DNA from: Eukaryota sp. TZLM1-RC
Taxonomy: Eukaryota > Metamonada: BaSk clade
Assembly (NCBI GenBank): GCA_040285825.1
Contig: JAUPSS010000001.1
Location: forward strand, 682,001-746,000
Direction of reading: 5' to 3'
DNA: 64,000 bases
Of the stretch, positions 10,601 to 19,772 are shown piece by piece (within the stretch, counting starts at the first letter, position 1; each line of letters starts with the position of its first letter). A program made the translations under genes and the position numbers. Under the pieces are notes generated by a model. It saw only the letters and a list, made by a program, of their open reading frames with translations. It did no database searches and was not told where the DNA came from.

Positions 10601-12899
10601 ACACCAGATCAAGATGACACGTCTGAGCCTCAACCATCATTTTTACTTCGAATGGCAACCAAACTTCAGTCAATCATTTTGAACTTCTTCAATATCAACA
10701 TTTCTGACCTACCACCACGTCATCAAACGTCACCATTACGTTGGTTAAAGCACAATATTTATAGATACTCTTCTGTATTGTCTTGCTTGCTGTGCTATCT
10801 CGCTGCTTTGTGGTTTCCTTCAATTCATACTGTGATGATTGCTTTCACCACGATCACTTTTGGTTTAATGTCCAAATATGGAGGCAAAGCTAGGTTTTGG
10901 CAGTTTATTTTGGGAATTTATCTATCTTTATTATTAATCCATTACATTTTCACCTTTCCTTTCTTTTGTTTTTGCGTTTCGCCATCAGATTCAATTACCA
11001 TTTCCCTTGGTAAGTCATGTCTAGATCCCACCAAGTGTCCTGTTCCAAGGGAGCTTATCGATCCATCCAGTCACCCCTCAGCCCTAAGTTCGCAACTCAT
11101 TTACCTTGTTGGTATTGATCCTATAGGCAGCTTCCTCTTCTCCTTCCCTCCCTTGCTGATTGCTGCATTGGGTATCGTTTTTCATCGATCTATCTCGTTT
11201 AGAATGGGCAGGTGGGGAATTGATGTAGAGGAGAGAGTTGGGGTTCGTCAAGTTTGGGGTAGGGTCGTGGTCTTCTTCAAGACTCTAATGGAGAAGCGTT
11301 TCGACGCTATTGGAGTAGACCTCTACCCATTTATGTTTTTTATTGATATACTGCAGTTAATTGCGCTTCCATTTGCCTTTTTTAGTAGCTCAACAGCTTC
11401 CCAGTCGGTAATCCAATCAGTCCAGCTCAGTTATTTACCTGGTTTCCTTGCAATTTGGTTGATTGTTCAGTTTCTGTTAATCATTATTGATAGAACTCTT
11501 TTCTATTTGAGATTTGCAAGACTCAAAGCTCTGGTTCATTTCATTTCTAATTTCACTGTGTTAATTGTTTTTGTTTAATTTTCCCCGCAGTAATCACGAA
11601 TTACCAATTAATGCACCTTTTCTCCTAGTCGCGGCCTTTCTGCGGTTTGTGGCTGCCGTGTTGAGCTCTCTACAACTTCGTTTTGGTTTTCCGCCACCTT
11701 CTTCCAAAGCCTTTTTGATGAAGTCTTACGGTTCTTTTAATAATTATGGATACCAAGCCTTTAGAGTCATTCCTTTTCTTTATGAAATGAAATGTTTGTT
11801 GGATTGGTCTTTGACTACTACTGCTTTGGAATTTAATTACTGGATGCGAATAGAAGATATTTATTCATCGTTGTTTTTAATCAAATGCAGAAGGTTATCT
11901 ACAGCGAAAAGGGGTCGAAATTTTGGTGACCCACAACCAAAATTTGACAAATTTTCGCAAGGTTTTCTTTTGTTTTTCGGTCTTACGCTTTTATTATGTT
12001 TGCCCTTAATTTTATTTAGTTCTGCTAACCCAGTCTCCAAACCAAACCCTATCCAACAGGCTAGTATTGATGTAAGTTTCAATAACTACTTGCCCATTTT
12101 CTCTCAGCATGAAGTGCACAAAGTCGATGTTATCCTGGCTACACAATACAATGCAATTGTTAACCAACACTCCTTGCTCCGCGATTCTAACCGTGCAGAT
12201 GTACGAAAGATTACCTTTTTCACTTCATCTGATTCTGTGTGGACCATTGCTCCTCCTGCCATGAACGGGCTAGTAGAAGCTTTGGAGGATGGAAGGGGAG
12301 TAGTATCTGTTACTTTGTCGTTTAACAGACACTATCCAAGCGATAGGAGGACAGCAAAGGGATGGTACTCGTTCAATTTAGATCATGAACATTGTTTAGA
12401 GTTGGCCAAGTTATTTTCTGGTGATTTAGAAGAAGTAACAATACCTTTACTTCCAAGAGCTGCATTAATTCCTCTGGCCGAATCACCAATCTTTTCTGAT
12501 CAACGTGAGGATACTCTCATTCAGCGTAGAGAGCGTGACGGACAGACTTATTGGTTGATCAAGGATGCTGATTCAAGAGAACCATTCTATATGTATACTT
12601 ATAGTTTAGAATCGACCGCTGCACTTGGTGCTTATGCCAGCGGGGGTTTGATTGGATTGTATCTATCAATTGTGATTGGTGTTGGTAGGTTTGTTCGACT
12701 TTCATTTTCGGACAGCAAATCCCAAATTTTTGTTTCGGCTCTCCCAAATGTGGATAAATTACTTGAAATCTGTGAGGATTTGTTCCTGGCCAGGAGTATC
12801 TCAGATTTGGTGCTTGAAGAATCAATTTACAAGGAAATCATTCAGATATATAGAGATCCAGATACTTTGATTGAATTAACCACACCACCAGTTAAATAG
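7604..12899 (+). pseudogene. PIEZO: Piezo mechanosensitive ion channel, copy 1 (disrupted)
   Basis: Encodes a very hydrophobic multi-pass protein of about 1,765 codons (metazoan Piezos are about 2,500). The start ATG at 7604 is chosen by comparison with copy 3. The Piezo hallmark PF-x2-E-x6-W is present as PFLYEMKCLLDW (11772-11807), followed by the W-x3-EDIY-x6-KC anchor pattern. The C-terminus has the inner-helix and CTD pattern (GLYLSIVIGVGRFVR, then E-ESIYKEIIQIYRDPDTLIE). A charged helical segment near 10240-10450 fits the beam. Piezo forms a trimeric cation channel in membranes. Lesions: TAG at codon 45 (7736-7738; TGG in copy 3), a net 409 bp absent near 7940 relative to copy 3, and two one-base losses in homopolymers near 11560-11590 that shift the frame. 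The homopolymer lesions may be sequence errors. Confidence 0.85.
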
Positions 12900-13335
12900 T
12901 TATTGGTGATAGGTAGTTAATTTAAATAGTGTTTTCGTGCTATATCTTTTGAATAAATAAAGCAGTATCTTTTTTGAGCTACTGTCTCGTTATCCGCTAC
13001 GTTAACTCCAATAATCAATTTCAACAAAATGGTTTTAAAACAAGCTTTTCATGGGATGGATGCTCTTTAATTGAGCGACTTTTGAGCGTTAAACAAAGCT
13101 TTTTCCTACTGTATTTGGAATGGTAGCATCCGGTACAAGACGTGATGTGAAGTAATGTCAAATACTACAATGTTGTGAATTTCCAGATGATAGAAGAAAA
13201 AATGGCTACCAAAAACACATGAAACTTCTATTGATGATACAGCATATTTATTGGTATTCAGCTCAAAAATCAGAATAATAACAAGTAAACTCTCACCAAT
13301 TTTAAGGGACATTGTTATTGCACAAACTACCTAAC
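12900..13335. repeat. Piezo 3' flank, duplicated at 53227-53672
   Basis: Non-coding 3' flank kept almost unchanged behind copies 1 and 3 but lost behind copy 2. Homology ends just after CAACTCTTCGA, which fixes one edge of the duplicated unit. Confidence 0.7.
12952..12957 (+). terminator. AATAAA polyadenylation signal of Piezo copy 1
   Basis: AATAAA 53 bases after the TAG stop. It is conserved in copy 3 near 53279. This is the longest stop-to-AATAAA spacing among the host genes for which I can find a signal. Confidence 0.5.
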
Positions 13336-13629
13336 AACTCTTCGAAAATTGAGAAAAAATGCACACAGTGTTTTTTCCCTATTGTTGTGGATTCAACAAA
13401 CATTTAAATCAGCAGTGATTTAATTTCTCGATTTTGCATTTACTGTCTATGGATGATGTTTAGTTCTTCATGATGTGTATGTAAGGTTGTCAAAACACAA
13501 CGGAATGAATCATGAAAAATAAAGTTTGAACTTCCTGGATACAAATTTGGACTCTTTGTGACTGAAATTGACTGAGGAAATTTTGAAGTTGCAATTCCCA
13601 AAGAATTAGACAATTGAACTGCGAAGACT
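13336..13629. other. Spacer, no gene recognised
   Basis: AT-rich sequence with no motif, no second copy in the window and no convincing reading frame. Confidence 0.45.
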
Positions 13630-13635
13630 AAAAAG

Positions 13636-13839
13636 ATGTTGTGCAAGCAGCCAAGTTATAAAAATGGACATAAAATTCTTATTGATCAGTGTTCCGGCCA
13701 TACAAACAAAACTAGAGTTTTAGATCATCTTTTGTCTATTTGTAAACCCAAAATTCTCTTTCGAATGTGGTTGTTTTTGGGGTTGAATAGAATTGAACGT
13801 TCTTTTGCTCAAGTTCAACACCATTGTCAGTATTTTTGA
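13636..13839 (+). pseudogene. Possible remnant of a DDE transposase (Tc1/mariner or IS630-like)
   Basis: A 67-codon frame contains ILIDQCSGHTN, which resembles the second-aspartate motif of DDE transposases, and about 30 residues later LNRIERSFAQVQ, which resembles the third-acid NPIE motif. The spacing is shorter than in intact enzymes, no first-aspartate domain is seen, and no terminal inverted repeats were found. It is best read as a small decayed fragment; the resemblance could be chance. Confidence 0.3.
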
Positions 13840-13845
13840 ACTACA

Positions 13846-14142
13846 AAAATATGGTGAGAAGACGCTACTACCTTGAATTCTCAAAATATTTTTTTCACAT
13901 TTTCAGTAGATTGGATGTCGGTACACAGACAGACAACCAGGAATGTTGCTTAATATCATTTTACTAACAAACTTAATTTCAAACTGCTTTAAAAACCGGC
14001 AACTGTTCAAAAATTATCGTAGTAAAGTTAAATTCTTCATTTTATAGTTCTAGTGTAGCTTCTGAAATACTTCCACAACAAATCGCATTCGCCAAAGTTT
14101 ATTGGGTGCAAAACTTAATTACATTGAACTATAAGGAAACAT
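13846..14142. other. Spacer, no gene recognised
   Basis: AT-rich sequence between the transposase-like fragment and the RING gene. No coding or repeat signal is seen. Confidence 0.45.
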
Positions 14143-14526
14143 CTACGAAAAAAATTTATTAACTACATCCTTAGAATGATGTTCCACTGCATGCTGAATT
14201 AATTCAGACTCAGGGATTGGGACAAAAGCATCACACAAATTACATCGTTTAACTCGTGACGGACACTGTCTGTAATGGGCAGCATACTCACTTCTAGTGG
14301 TGGCATAGTCACACATACAGCAAGTAACTGAAAGATTTCCTATGATTCGTCTAATTGGGAGACATGGGTTGAGTTTAAAGGCAGAACTACGGCACGAAGC
14401 ACAGGAATCTACCTTTGCACATTCGTTGCAAAAAAGTGTATTACAACAAGAAATTTCAACAGCATCGTGCAAGACTTCCATACAAATTGAGCATTCAAAG
14501 TGAGTTGTATCATTTGAACTGAACAT
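14143..14526 (-). CDS. RING finger plus TRAF-type zinc finger protein, 127 aa
   Basis: The N-terminal RING-like domain has CSIC, then CCNTLFCNEC and CASC, with asparagine where the usual histidine of C-x-H lies. It is followed by a TRAF-like zinc segment with CCMC, a histidine pair before a cysteine (AAHYRQC), then CNLC and H-x3-HH near the C-terminus. RING plus TRAF-type fingers is the arrangement of small TRAF/LNX-type ubiquitin ligases, so E3 activity is inferred. The ATG at 14526 leaves only a few residues before the RING. AATAAA lies inside the last codons (N-K) before the TAG stop. It is the one host gene here that is not repeated in the window. An upstream exon or a longer gene cannot be excluded. 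Confidence 0.6.
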   Translation of the reverse strand: MFSSNDTTHFECSICMEVLHDAVEISCCNTLFCNECAKVDSCASCRSSAFKLNPCLPIRRIIGNLSVTCCMCDYATTRSEYAAHYRQCPSRVKRCNLCDAFVPIPESELIQHAVEHHSKDVVNKFFS

Positions 14527-15109
14527 ACAATTTCGTAATGATTCAATAGGTACGGAAAGGTCAAGGAACTTTGCTTCATGATTTGGACCAAAAGCAATAA
14601 TAGTTAAAGACTATTATCGGTATTATAAGGTTCAGGTAATAAACCTAGCTCGTGGGTTACTAGCAGAATTTAGGTTCAAATTCATTAAAATAATGTGGAC
14701 ATAATGGGTGTAATTTTTTTTTTGCAAAACCACAACCAATCCGTTTTGCAATTTTTAACCTCGCTTTTTAACCCTTTGTTGAGTTTTGTGAGCTTACTAG
14801 CCTATCTTGAAATAAAATCTTCTTAAAAATAATTAATGCTTTGAACCATTACCAAACAAACCATTAAACGAGTGCCACAACACCACGTGAAACTCTGATA
14901 TATCCACATGAATAAGTAGTTTAAGTTTGTTTGGTGAACCTTTTTGCAGCAAAACTGCAAAATAAACAGAGAAAAATCGTTCGGAATTTCATGAAATGAT
15001 TGGGGCAAACATTTAATATATATTTGTGTCGGCAAGTTACCGAATTCAGAAAATAGCTAATTCAAAAATCTTCAGTATTATTTTAAAAGGTGCCGAAATT
15101 TTCCATCTT
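14527..15109. other. Spacer, no gene recognised
   Basis: AT-rich sequence containing poly-T runs (near 14707). Short frames on the minus strand show no motif. It forms the 5' side of the RING gene and the left flank of a LINE A fragment. Confidence 0.45.
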
Positions 15110-15262
15110 TATTTATTTATTTTCTACGAGGAATCAAATAAAAACAAAACAAACTAAAACACATAAGAAACTAAATTCTCCACGCCAACTCTTGATGAAT
15201 CCTTATAAAGTTTGGACATCATTAAACTCAAGTACTTGGGAACATTTCTGTACGAAGCGAAA
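15110..15262 (-). mobile_element. LINE A extreme 3' fragment
   Basis: The minus strand encodes the last residues of LINE A (VPKYLSLMMSKLYKDSSRVG, ending in VSYVF) and its 3' flank rich in AAATAAATAAA. It is 5'-truncated at AAAGCGAAAATGAAA, where it abuts the 5' flank of the LRR gene. Confidence 0.75.
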
Positions 15263-15455
15263 ATGAAAGTTCGGGGAGGAGCTGTGGAAAGGCGTGATTG
15301 GCCAAAGATTTGCTTGGAGGGAAGTCTTGGATTGTAATACACGGGTCCAGGTGTATGAAGTCTTTGCTTAAAGTGTCATTTTCATTATGGGGATTCTCAT
15401 GTAGCACGATATGTCCAAAATTGAGTAATAAATGGTGGTCTAGATGGGGCACGTA
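15263..15455 (+). repeat. 5' flank of the LRR gene, duplicated at 30171-30360
   Basis: A segment starting GTTCGGGGAGGAGCTGTGG precedes the full LRR gene by about 120 bp and recurs directly before the short LRR cassette at 30361. It may be the remains of the promoter region. The second copy shows that the RING, kinase and coiled-coil parts were removed by deletion there. Confidence 0.6.
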
Positions 15456-15575
15456 TAGAATGTAACAAATATATGAAATATGTTGTGTGAAATGGCACCT
15501 ATGACCAATGGGAAATAGAAATTAGCATGAAGGAATGTTCATTAGCAATTTTGGTAATTATCATATTTTCTCACA

Positions 15576-17822
15576 ATGCTCTCGTGTCCACATTGTTCAA
15601 TGGATTTCAACGAAGAGTCTCGTGTGCCACTGGTAGTTTGCAGTCAGCGCCATAGTGTATGCGGTGTATGTTCTGATGCTGTGGAATCCTGTCCGATCTG
15701 CAATGAAGATATCCTGCCGTCACCGGAAGTCAACCTCAGTTTGCGCGATATAGCCAAAGCTTCTTGCAAGGAGGACCTCTGTGTACACATTCCCTCTAAC
15801 CAGGTCAGACTTTTGCACATGATTGGACAAGGAGGATATGCACAGGTGTTTGCCGCTTCTTGGTTTGGATCAGACGTCGCCGCCAAGACTGTTGCTCTCA
15901 CAGAAGAAGGTAAGAAACGACTGAGGAAAGAGATTGGTATTATGGCCAAGATTGATCATCCCTTTATCCTTCGCGTTTTTGGTCTGGTCAGCTTAATGGA
16001 CAGACTCGCCATAATTATGGAACTTGCTGAAGGTTCTCTGTCAGTGCCGTCAAGATTGACTAAACAAAGTCTCTTGTTTGCCAAGAAGATCTGCCAGGCA
16101 GTCCGTTTTCTGCACTCCAAATCACTTGCGCATGGAGATCTCAAGCCCGAAAACATTCTTTTTGTCAATGGGCAAATCAAATTAGCCGATTTTGGAACAT
16201 CCAGGACTGTTGCCAAGACTTCCACGGCCACGAATCTATCATGTACAGCACGGTATGCAGCCTTGGAACAGTTTGAGAACAAATTATCTCTTGCCTCAGA
16301 CATCTATGCGATTGGAATCATCCTTTGTGAGTTACTTTGTAATTATAGGCCATTTGTCAATATGGATCAGCTTGCCATAATGGGAGCTAAGTATTTCAAG
16401 ACACCATTTGCTTTGGGTGAACACGTTCCCAGTGTGCTCAAAGAATTAATCGCCCAATGTTGCTCTTCAGATCCAGCTGCCAGACCAAGTATTGCTCAAG
16501 TTCTTCTAGTTTTGGATCAATTGGATGACTTTGCTGAAGAAGGTGATGAAAATCCTGTTAGTATTAACAATGATGTTCAAACGCAACTGCAATCTGCAAA
16601 CTCCACAATCGAGTCTCTACGAAAGAATGTTGCTGATTTGGAGGCTTCCAATCAACAACTCACCAACGATTTGACAGAACGGGATTCCAGAATTGCCCGG
16701 TTGGAAGAAGAAAGGGCCGGTATCAATGCCTCCAATCAACACCTCAGTCACTCTTTGGAAGAACGTGATGCTAGAATTGCCACCATGGAAGAAGCTTTAA
16801 ATGCCAGCAAGGCCGTTATTGCCGAGAAAGATACAGAAAATGCCAACCTTAGATCTACCATTGATGAATTGGAAAAGCAAAATACTCTACTCAGTAGAAC
16901 TAATTCTGATTTAGCAAGCAAAATTGCTGACCTTGAAGCGTTGTTGAGAGAGTGCCATTGTAATCAATCTTTGAACAATATCGATGATCATCATCCTCCA
17001 TCTAAGGAAGAAATTTTGGAAGACATCAAGTCGAATGTAAATTGGAATGGATTGGGGGATAAGGTGAAGAAGAGTGTTGAGGGTTTGGTTGATGGTTCCA
17101 TCACTGAATTGGATCTTCGGGGCAACAACATTACCTCTGAAGACGCTAGTGCTCTCGCCCGTGCTCTGGAGAGCAATTCCACTCTGACTAAATTGGAACT
17201 TGGGAACAACAACATCACCTCTGAAGGCGCTAGTGCTCTCGCCCGTGCTCTGGAGAGTAATTCCACTCTGACTAAATTGGATCTTTGGGGCAACAACATT
17301 ACCGCTGAAGGCGCTAGTGCTCTCGCCCGTGCTCTGGAGAGCAATTCCACTCTGACTAAATTGGATCTTCAGAACAACAACATTACCTCTGAAGGCGCTA
17401 GTGCTCTCGCCCGTGCTCTGGAGAGCAATTCCACTCTGACTACATTGGATCTTAGCTCCAACACCATTACCTCTGAAGGCGCTAGTGCTCTCGCCCGTGC
17501 TCTGGAGAGCAATTCCACTCTGACTAAATTGGATCTTGAGTCCAACTACATTACCTCTGAAGGCGCTTGTGCTCTCGCCCGTGCTCTGGAGAGCAATTCC
17601 ACTCTGACTGGATTGGATCTTCGGTTCAACAACATTACCGATGAAGGCGCTAGTGCTCTCGCCCGTGCTCTGGAGAGCAATTCCTTTTTCACTTTTTTTC
17701 AGAAAAAGCGCAATTCCACTCTGACTACATTGGATCTTATGTGGAACAACATTAGCAATCCAACCCAATCCAAACTTCGACAAATAGCATCTAATCGTTC
17801 TTCTCCCCGAATTTTCGTTTAA
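15576..17822 (+). CDS. RING-kinase-coiled coil-LRR receptor-like protein (748 aa)
   Basis: The RING domain is at residues 4-42 (C4-x2-C-x14-C-x3-H26-x2-C-x2-C-x6-C-x2-C). The protein kinase has its glycine loop IGQGGYAQV at 83-91, lysine K104, catalytic HGDLKPEN at 186-193 (HGD instead of HRD), DFG at 205-207, and ALE in place of APE. All catalytic residues are present, so it is probably active and of tyrosine-kinase-like (RIPK-like) type. A coiled coil spans about 335-465. Then come seven RI/NLR-type 28-residue LRRs and a cap. The repeats are nearly identical except at the exposed strand positions. I infer a cytosolic recognition and signalling protein that could ubiquitinate and phosphorylate; no signal peptide or membrane segment is seen. 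The ATG at 15576 follows a short AT-rich leader. Confidence 0.85.
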   Translation: MLSCPHCSMDFNEESRVPLVVCSQRHSVCGVCSDAVESCPICNEDILPSPEVNLSLRDIAKASCKEDLCVHIPSNQVRLLHMIGQGGYAQVFAASWFGSDVAAKTVALTEEGKKRLRKEIGIMAKIDHPFILRVFGLVSLMDRLAIIMELAEGSLSVPSRLTKQSLLFAKKICQAVRFLHSKSLAHGDLKPENILFVNGQIKLADFGTSRTVAKTSTATNLSCTARYAALEQFENKLSLASDIYAIGIILCELLCNYRPFVNMDQLAIMGAKYFKTPFALGEHVPSVLKELIAQCCSSDPAARPSIAQVLLVLDQLDDFAEEGDENPVSINNDVQTQLQSANSTIESLRKNVADLEASNQQLTNDLTERDSRIARLEEERAGINASNQHLSHSLEERDARIATMEEALNASKAVIAEKDTENANLRSTIDELEKQNTLLSRTNSDLASKIADLEALLRECHCNQSLNNIDDHHPPSKEEILEDIKSNVNWNGLGDKVKKSVEGLVDGSITELDLRGNNITSEDASALARALESNSTLTKLELGNNNITSEGASALARALESNSTLTKLDLWGNNITAEGASALARALESNSTLTKLDLQNNNITSEGASALARALESNSTLTTLDLSSNTITSEGASALARALESNSTLTKLDLESNYITSEGACALARALESNSTLTGLDLRFNNITDEGASALARALESNSFFTFFQKKRNSTLTTLDLMWNNISNPTQSKLRQIASNRSSPRIFV
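17108..17760 (+). repeat. 84-bp LRR repeat array, about 7 units plus cap
   Basis: Units of 84 bp share GCTAGTGCTCTCGCCCGTGC and GAGAGCAATTCCACTCTGAC. Differences concentrate at the codon before each LxL, the x between the leucines, and the two codons before the conserved N. The last unit carries a 33-bp insertion (17685-17717) flanked by GCAATTCC copies. Confidence 0.9.
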
Positions 17823-17826
17823 TAAA
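17821..17826 (+). terminator. AATAAA overlapping the LRR gene stop codon
   Basis: The sequence TTTAATAAACAC contains the stop TAA (17820-17822), whose last two bases begin AATAAA. The same overlap is present at 30731, 31747 and 55289, and on the minus strand near 61406. Confidence 0.6.
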
Positions 17827-17931
17827 CACATTTCAATTACTTTTTTCATCAACACAAAACCAACTAAAAAATTCTCCAACACCAATACAAATCAAAACCC
17901 AATACAAACTAGAAACAAAAACAACATCATT

Positions 17932-18012
17932 TGCCAACATCGTAGTCCAGTGGGTTTGCTCTTCGTTCTCTGCTTTGGCAACAGGGTTCGAATCCTATCA
18001 GCTGCACTTCTG
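17932..18012 (+). ncRNA. tRNA-like pol III A/B-box module
   Basis: An A box TAGTCCAGTGG (17943-17953) and a perfect B box GGTTCGAATCC (17995-18005) lie 52 bp apart, the spacing of a tRNA internal promoter. Acceptor, D and most T-stem pairings fail, so it is not a working tRNA. It is better read as a tRNA-derived (SINE-like) sequence or pseudo-tRNA. It sits about 110 bp after the LRR stop and faces the 3' end of LINE A. Other copies are at 30.85, 31.87, 55.41 and, inverted, 61.24 kb. Confidence 0.5.
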
Positions 18013-18604
18013 GCAAAAGGGGACCCCAAAGTGGGAGCCAGCATTTCCTTTCCCACTTTCCGGGTCTGACTGCATGGTGCTTGATCAATGAGGGTGATTC
18101 TGAAGATTGGGCATTTTAGGTTTTTGTGGATCTTGATTTTGCATGTTATTCGCAAAAATTTCCTTTTGTGAGAAATTGTTGCTGTAATTTTTTAACAAAT
18201 ATATATTTATTTTCTGCGAATAATCAAGTCAAATCAAAAGAAACTAAAGCACATAAGAAACAAAATTATTTGGGAACACTTCTGTACAAGGCGAAAATGA
18301 TACGATTCTTCCATAAATTCCCTGCAAAATTCTCACCACTTGAACGACATAAATTATCAAAATCATTGAGAAAATTCAAGGCAGACTGTCCAATGTTGCC
18401 AAAAATCGAGAAGCAAAAAGGAACAAATGAAAACTTGGAGTAAAGGTTATTATTTAAATCATTTAATATTTCAGTATATTTATCTCTCTTACGATCTTCA
18501 GCCTTGTTTAAATGGCCATTAGTACTAAGTAAAACATCATCGCGATAACACAAAGCAAAGGGATCAACTGTAGTGAAATCAACAACAACTTGAGAGGAAT
18601 CCAC
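18013..18604 (-). mobile_element. LINE A 3' fragment with endonuclease region
   Basis: The minus strand is open from 18604 to 18266 and encodes the end of the restriction-like endonuclease (SSQVVVDFTTVDPFA, then KRDKYTEILNDLN). It is followed by about 200 bp of 3' flank. It is 5'-truncated at 18604 against decayed LINE C-like sequence. Confidence 0.75.
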
Positions 18605-18647
18605 AAAATTTCCATCTTTTATGCCTAACTTTTAATCCAATAAAGAA

Positions 18648-18656
18648 TAAAACAAT
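18648..18656. other. Empty target site matching the LINE B insertion at 32584
   Basis: TAAAACAAT here corresponds, with one mismatch, to the TAAAATAAT target duplication flanking LINE B at 32575-32583 and 33719-33727. Flanks on both sides match. Confidence 0.7.
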
Positions 18657-18659
18657 CAA

Positions 18660-18985
18660 ATACACAACTAAAACTCCATATCCTCAACGTGTGCCTCCTC
18701 TACCACAAAACAATCAATTACTAAAGATTCAGAATATTTCCCAAAAAAAATGCAGAATGAATCAGAAATTAATTCAGCATTCCCTTAAAAATAAATTATA
18801 CAATCCGGTTTTGCCAGTCAACACACTTGAAAATTCTTCCAGTTCTTTCCTTTTCAACTACATCAAAATTCTTGATGGAGACCATTGCAGCCTTATCCAA
18901 AGACCCAAGCAAGGAAGAAACAAATGAACATAAAATGTATTGGGCATGTGAATATTCATTGACAAAAGAAGTATGTTTCACGCAT
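18660..18985 (-). pseudogene. Decayed LINE C-like C-terminus
   Basis: The minus strand encodes E-RTGRIF...DWQNRIV, a stop, then FIFKGML and a terminal VEDMEF. This parallels the end of element C (RRTGRNFNRLFWQNRIVFSIFKGML ... MDFLDVDL in two parts). It carries stops and lacks the catalytic part. The sister copy at 33728-33990 has a further deletion. Confidence 0.55.
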
Positions 18986-19511
18986 TAAAAAATTTTGTAT
19001 TTTTCGCCAGCAAGAAGAAAACTATTTGATGCCGTTAGGCAGATGAACACACAAAACAAAGAGAGAATTCTGAGTTTATAAAATTAATTCATAAACCAAT
19101 ATCACGAAGAAATCTACTAAATCAATTTAAGTTAAACAACAACACTTTTTTCCGTTTTTTTTGAGGACATTGAGCAATACATGAACACGGCAGAAAAAGA
19201 AGTTGTCCAATTTTTCCGGTAATTTTTTGACGTCATTACACACAGTTCAAATGTACATTTGTTGGTATAAGTCGAGAAGTCGAGATGAACAGAATGACAT
19301 AACATATATTATTGACATTATTAGTCTCAATAAACTAGAAGGAACCATCACATTCGCTAGTCAAAAACAGCTAACCTGCATTCCAGGCTACACCGTCGGT
19401 TGTTGTTGAATTATAATTGATTTAGTAGGGTTCTTTGTATTTCGACTGATCACGTTATACTCGATTATGAATCAGTTATTAATCAACTTAGTTTTCTCTC
19501 TCCTTCGTGTG
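18986..19511. repeat. Spacer duplicated at about 33.99-34.53 kb
   Basis: Non-coding in appearance; the two copies differ by scattered substitutions and small indels. No motif is recognised in either strand. Confidence 0.5.
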
Positions 19512-19629
19512 TTCATCTGCATAACGGCATCACCTTTTCATAGACAACGCAAAACTGAGTCAAAGTATATGGTTTAATTACCTTACGTGTTTTAAAGACG
19601 TTCACAGATGTTTGGTCATCAAACATCTG
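19512..19629. repeat. Hairpin-bearing repeat upstream of the 106-aa ORF
   Basis: Second copy of the segment at 4965-5072, ending in the perfect inverted repeat at 19605-19629. Confidence 0.7.
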
Positions 19630-19772
19630 TATATTTTTCAAATTTATCTCAACTAATATCACCCAAATAAAACACCTGCAACCTCAAAAGATTTCGGAAT
19701 AACAGAATGTGAATTTATGCATTTCCAATCAGCTCAATCAAAAAATGCCACCTCAAATATGAATTACATTAT

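Noticed and set aside
11560-11592. An intron ending in CCCCGCAG in Piezo copy 1
   Set aside because: Copies 2 and 3 read straight through the same bases as coding sequence with one more T and one more C, so indels explain the break.
17108-17760. CRISPR-like array
   Set aside because: Repeats are 84 bp, in frame, contiguous and encode LRRs; there are no spacers and no cas genes.
16911-17885. Long open frames antisense to LRR arrays (also 54156-55241, 61593-62698)
   Set aside because: The 84-bp unit is a multiple of three, so any frame without a stop in one unit stays open through the array. Composition mirrors the sense repeats and no motif is present.
17932-18012. Functional tRNA gene
   Set aside because: A and B boxes are good, but acceptor, D-stem and outer T-stem pairs do not form in either strand.
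18691-18927. 78-codon plus-strand ORF
   Set aside because: The minus strand of the same interval matches the C-terminus of LINE C, and the sister copy breaks the plus-strand frame.
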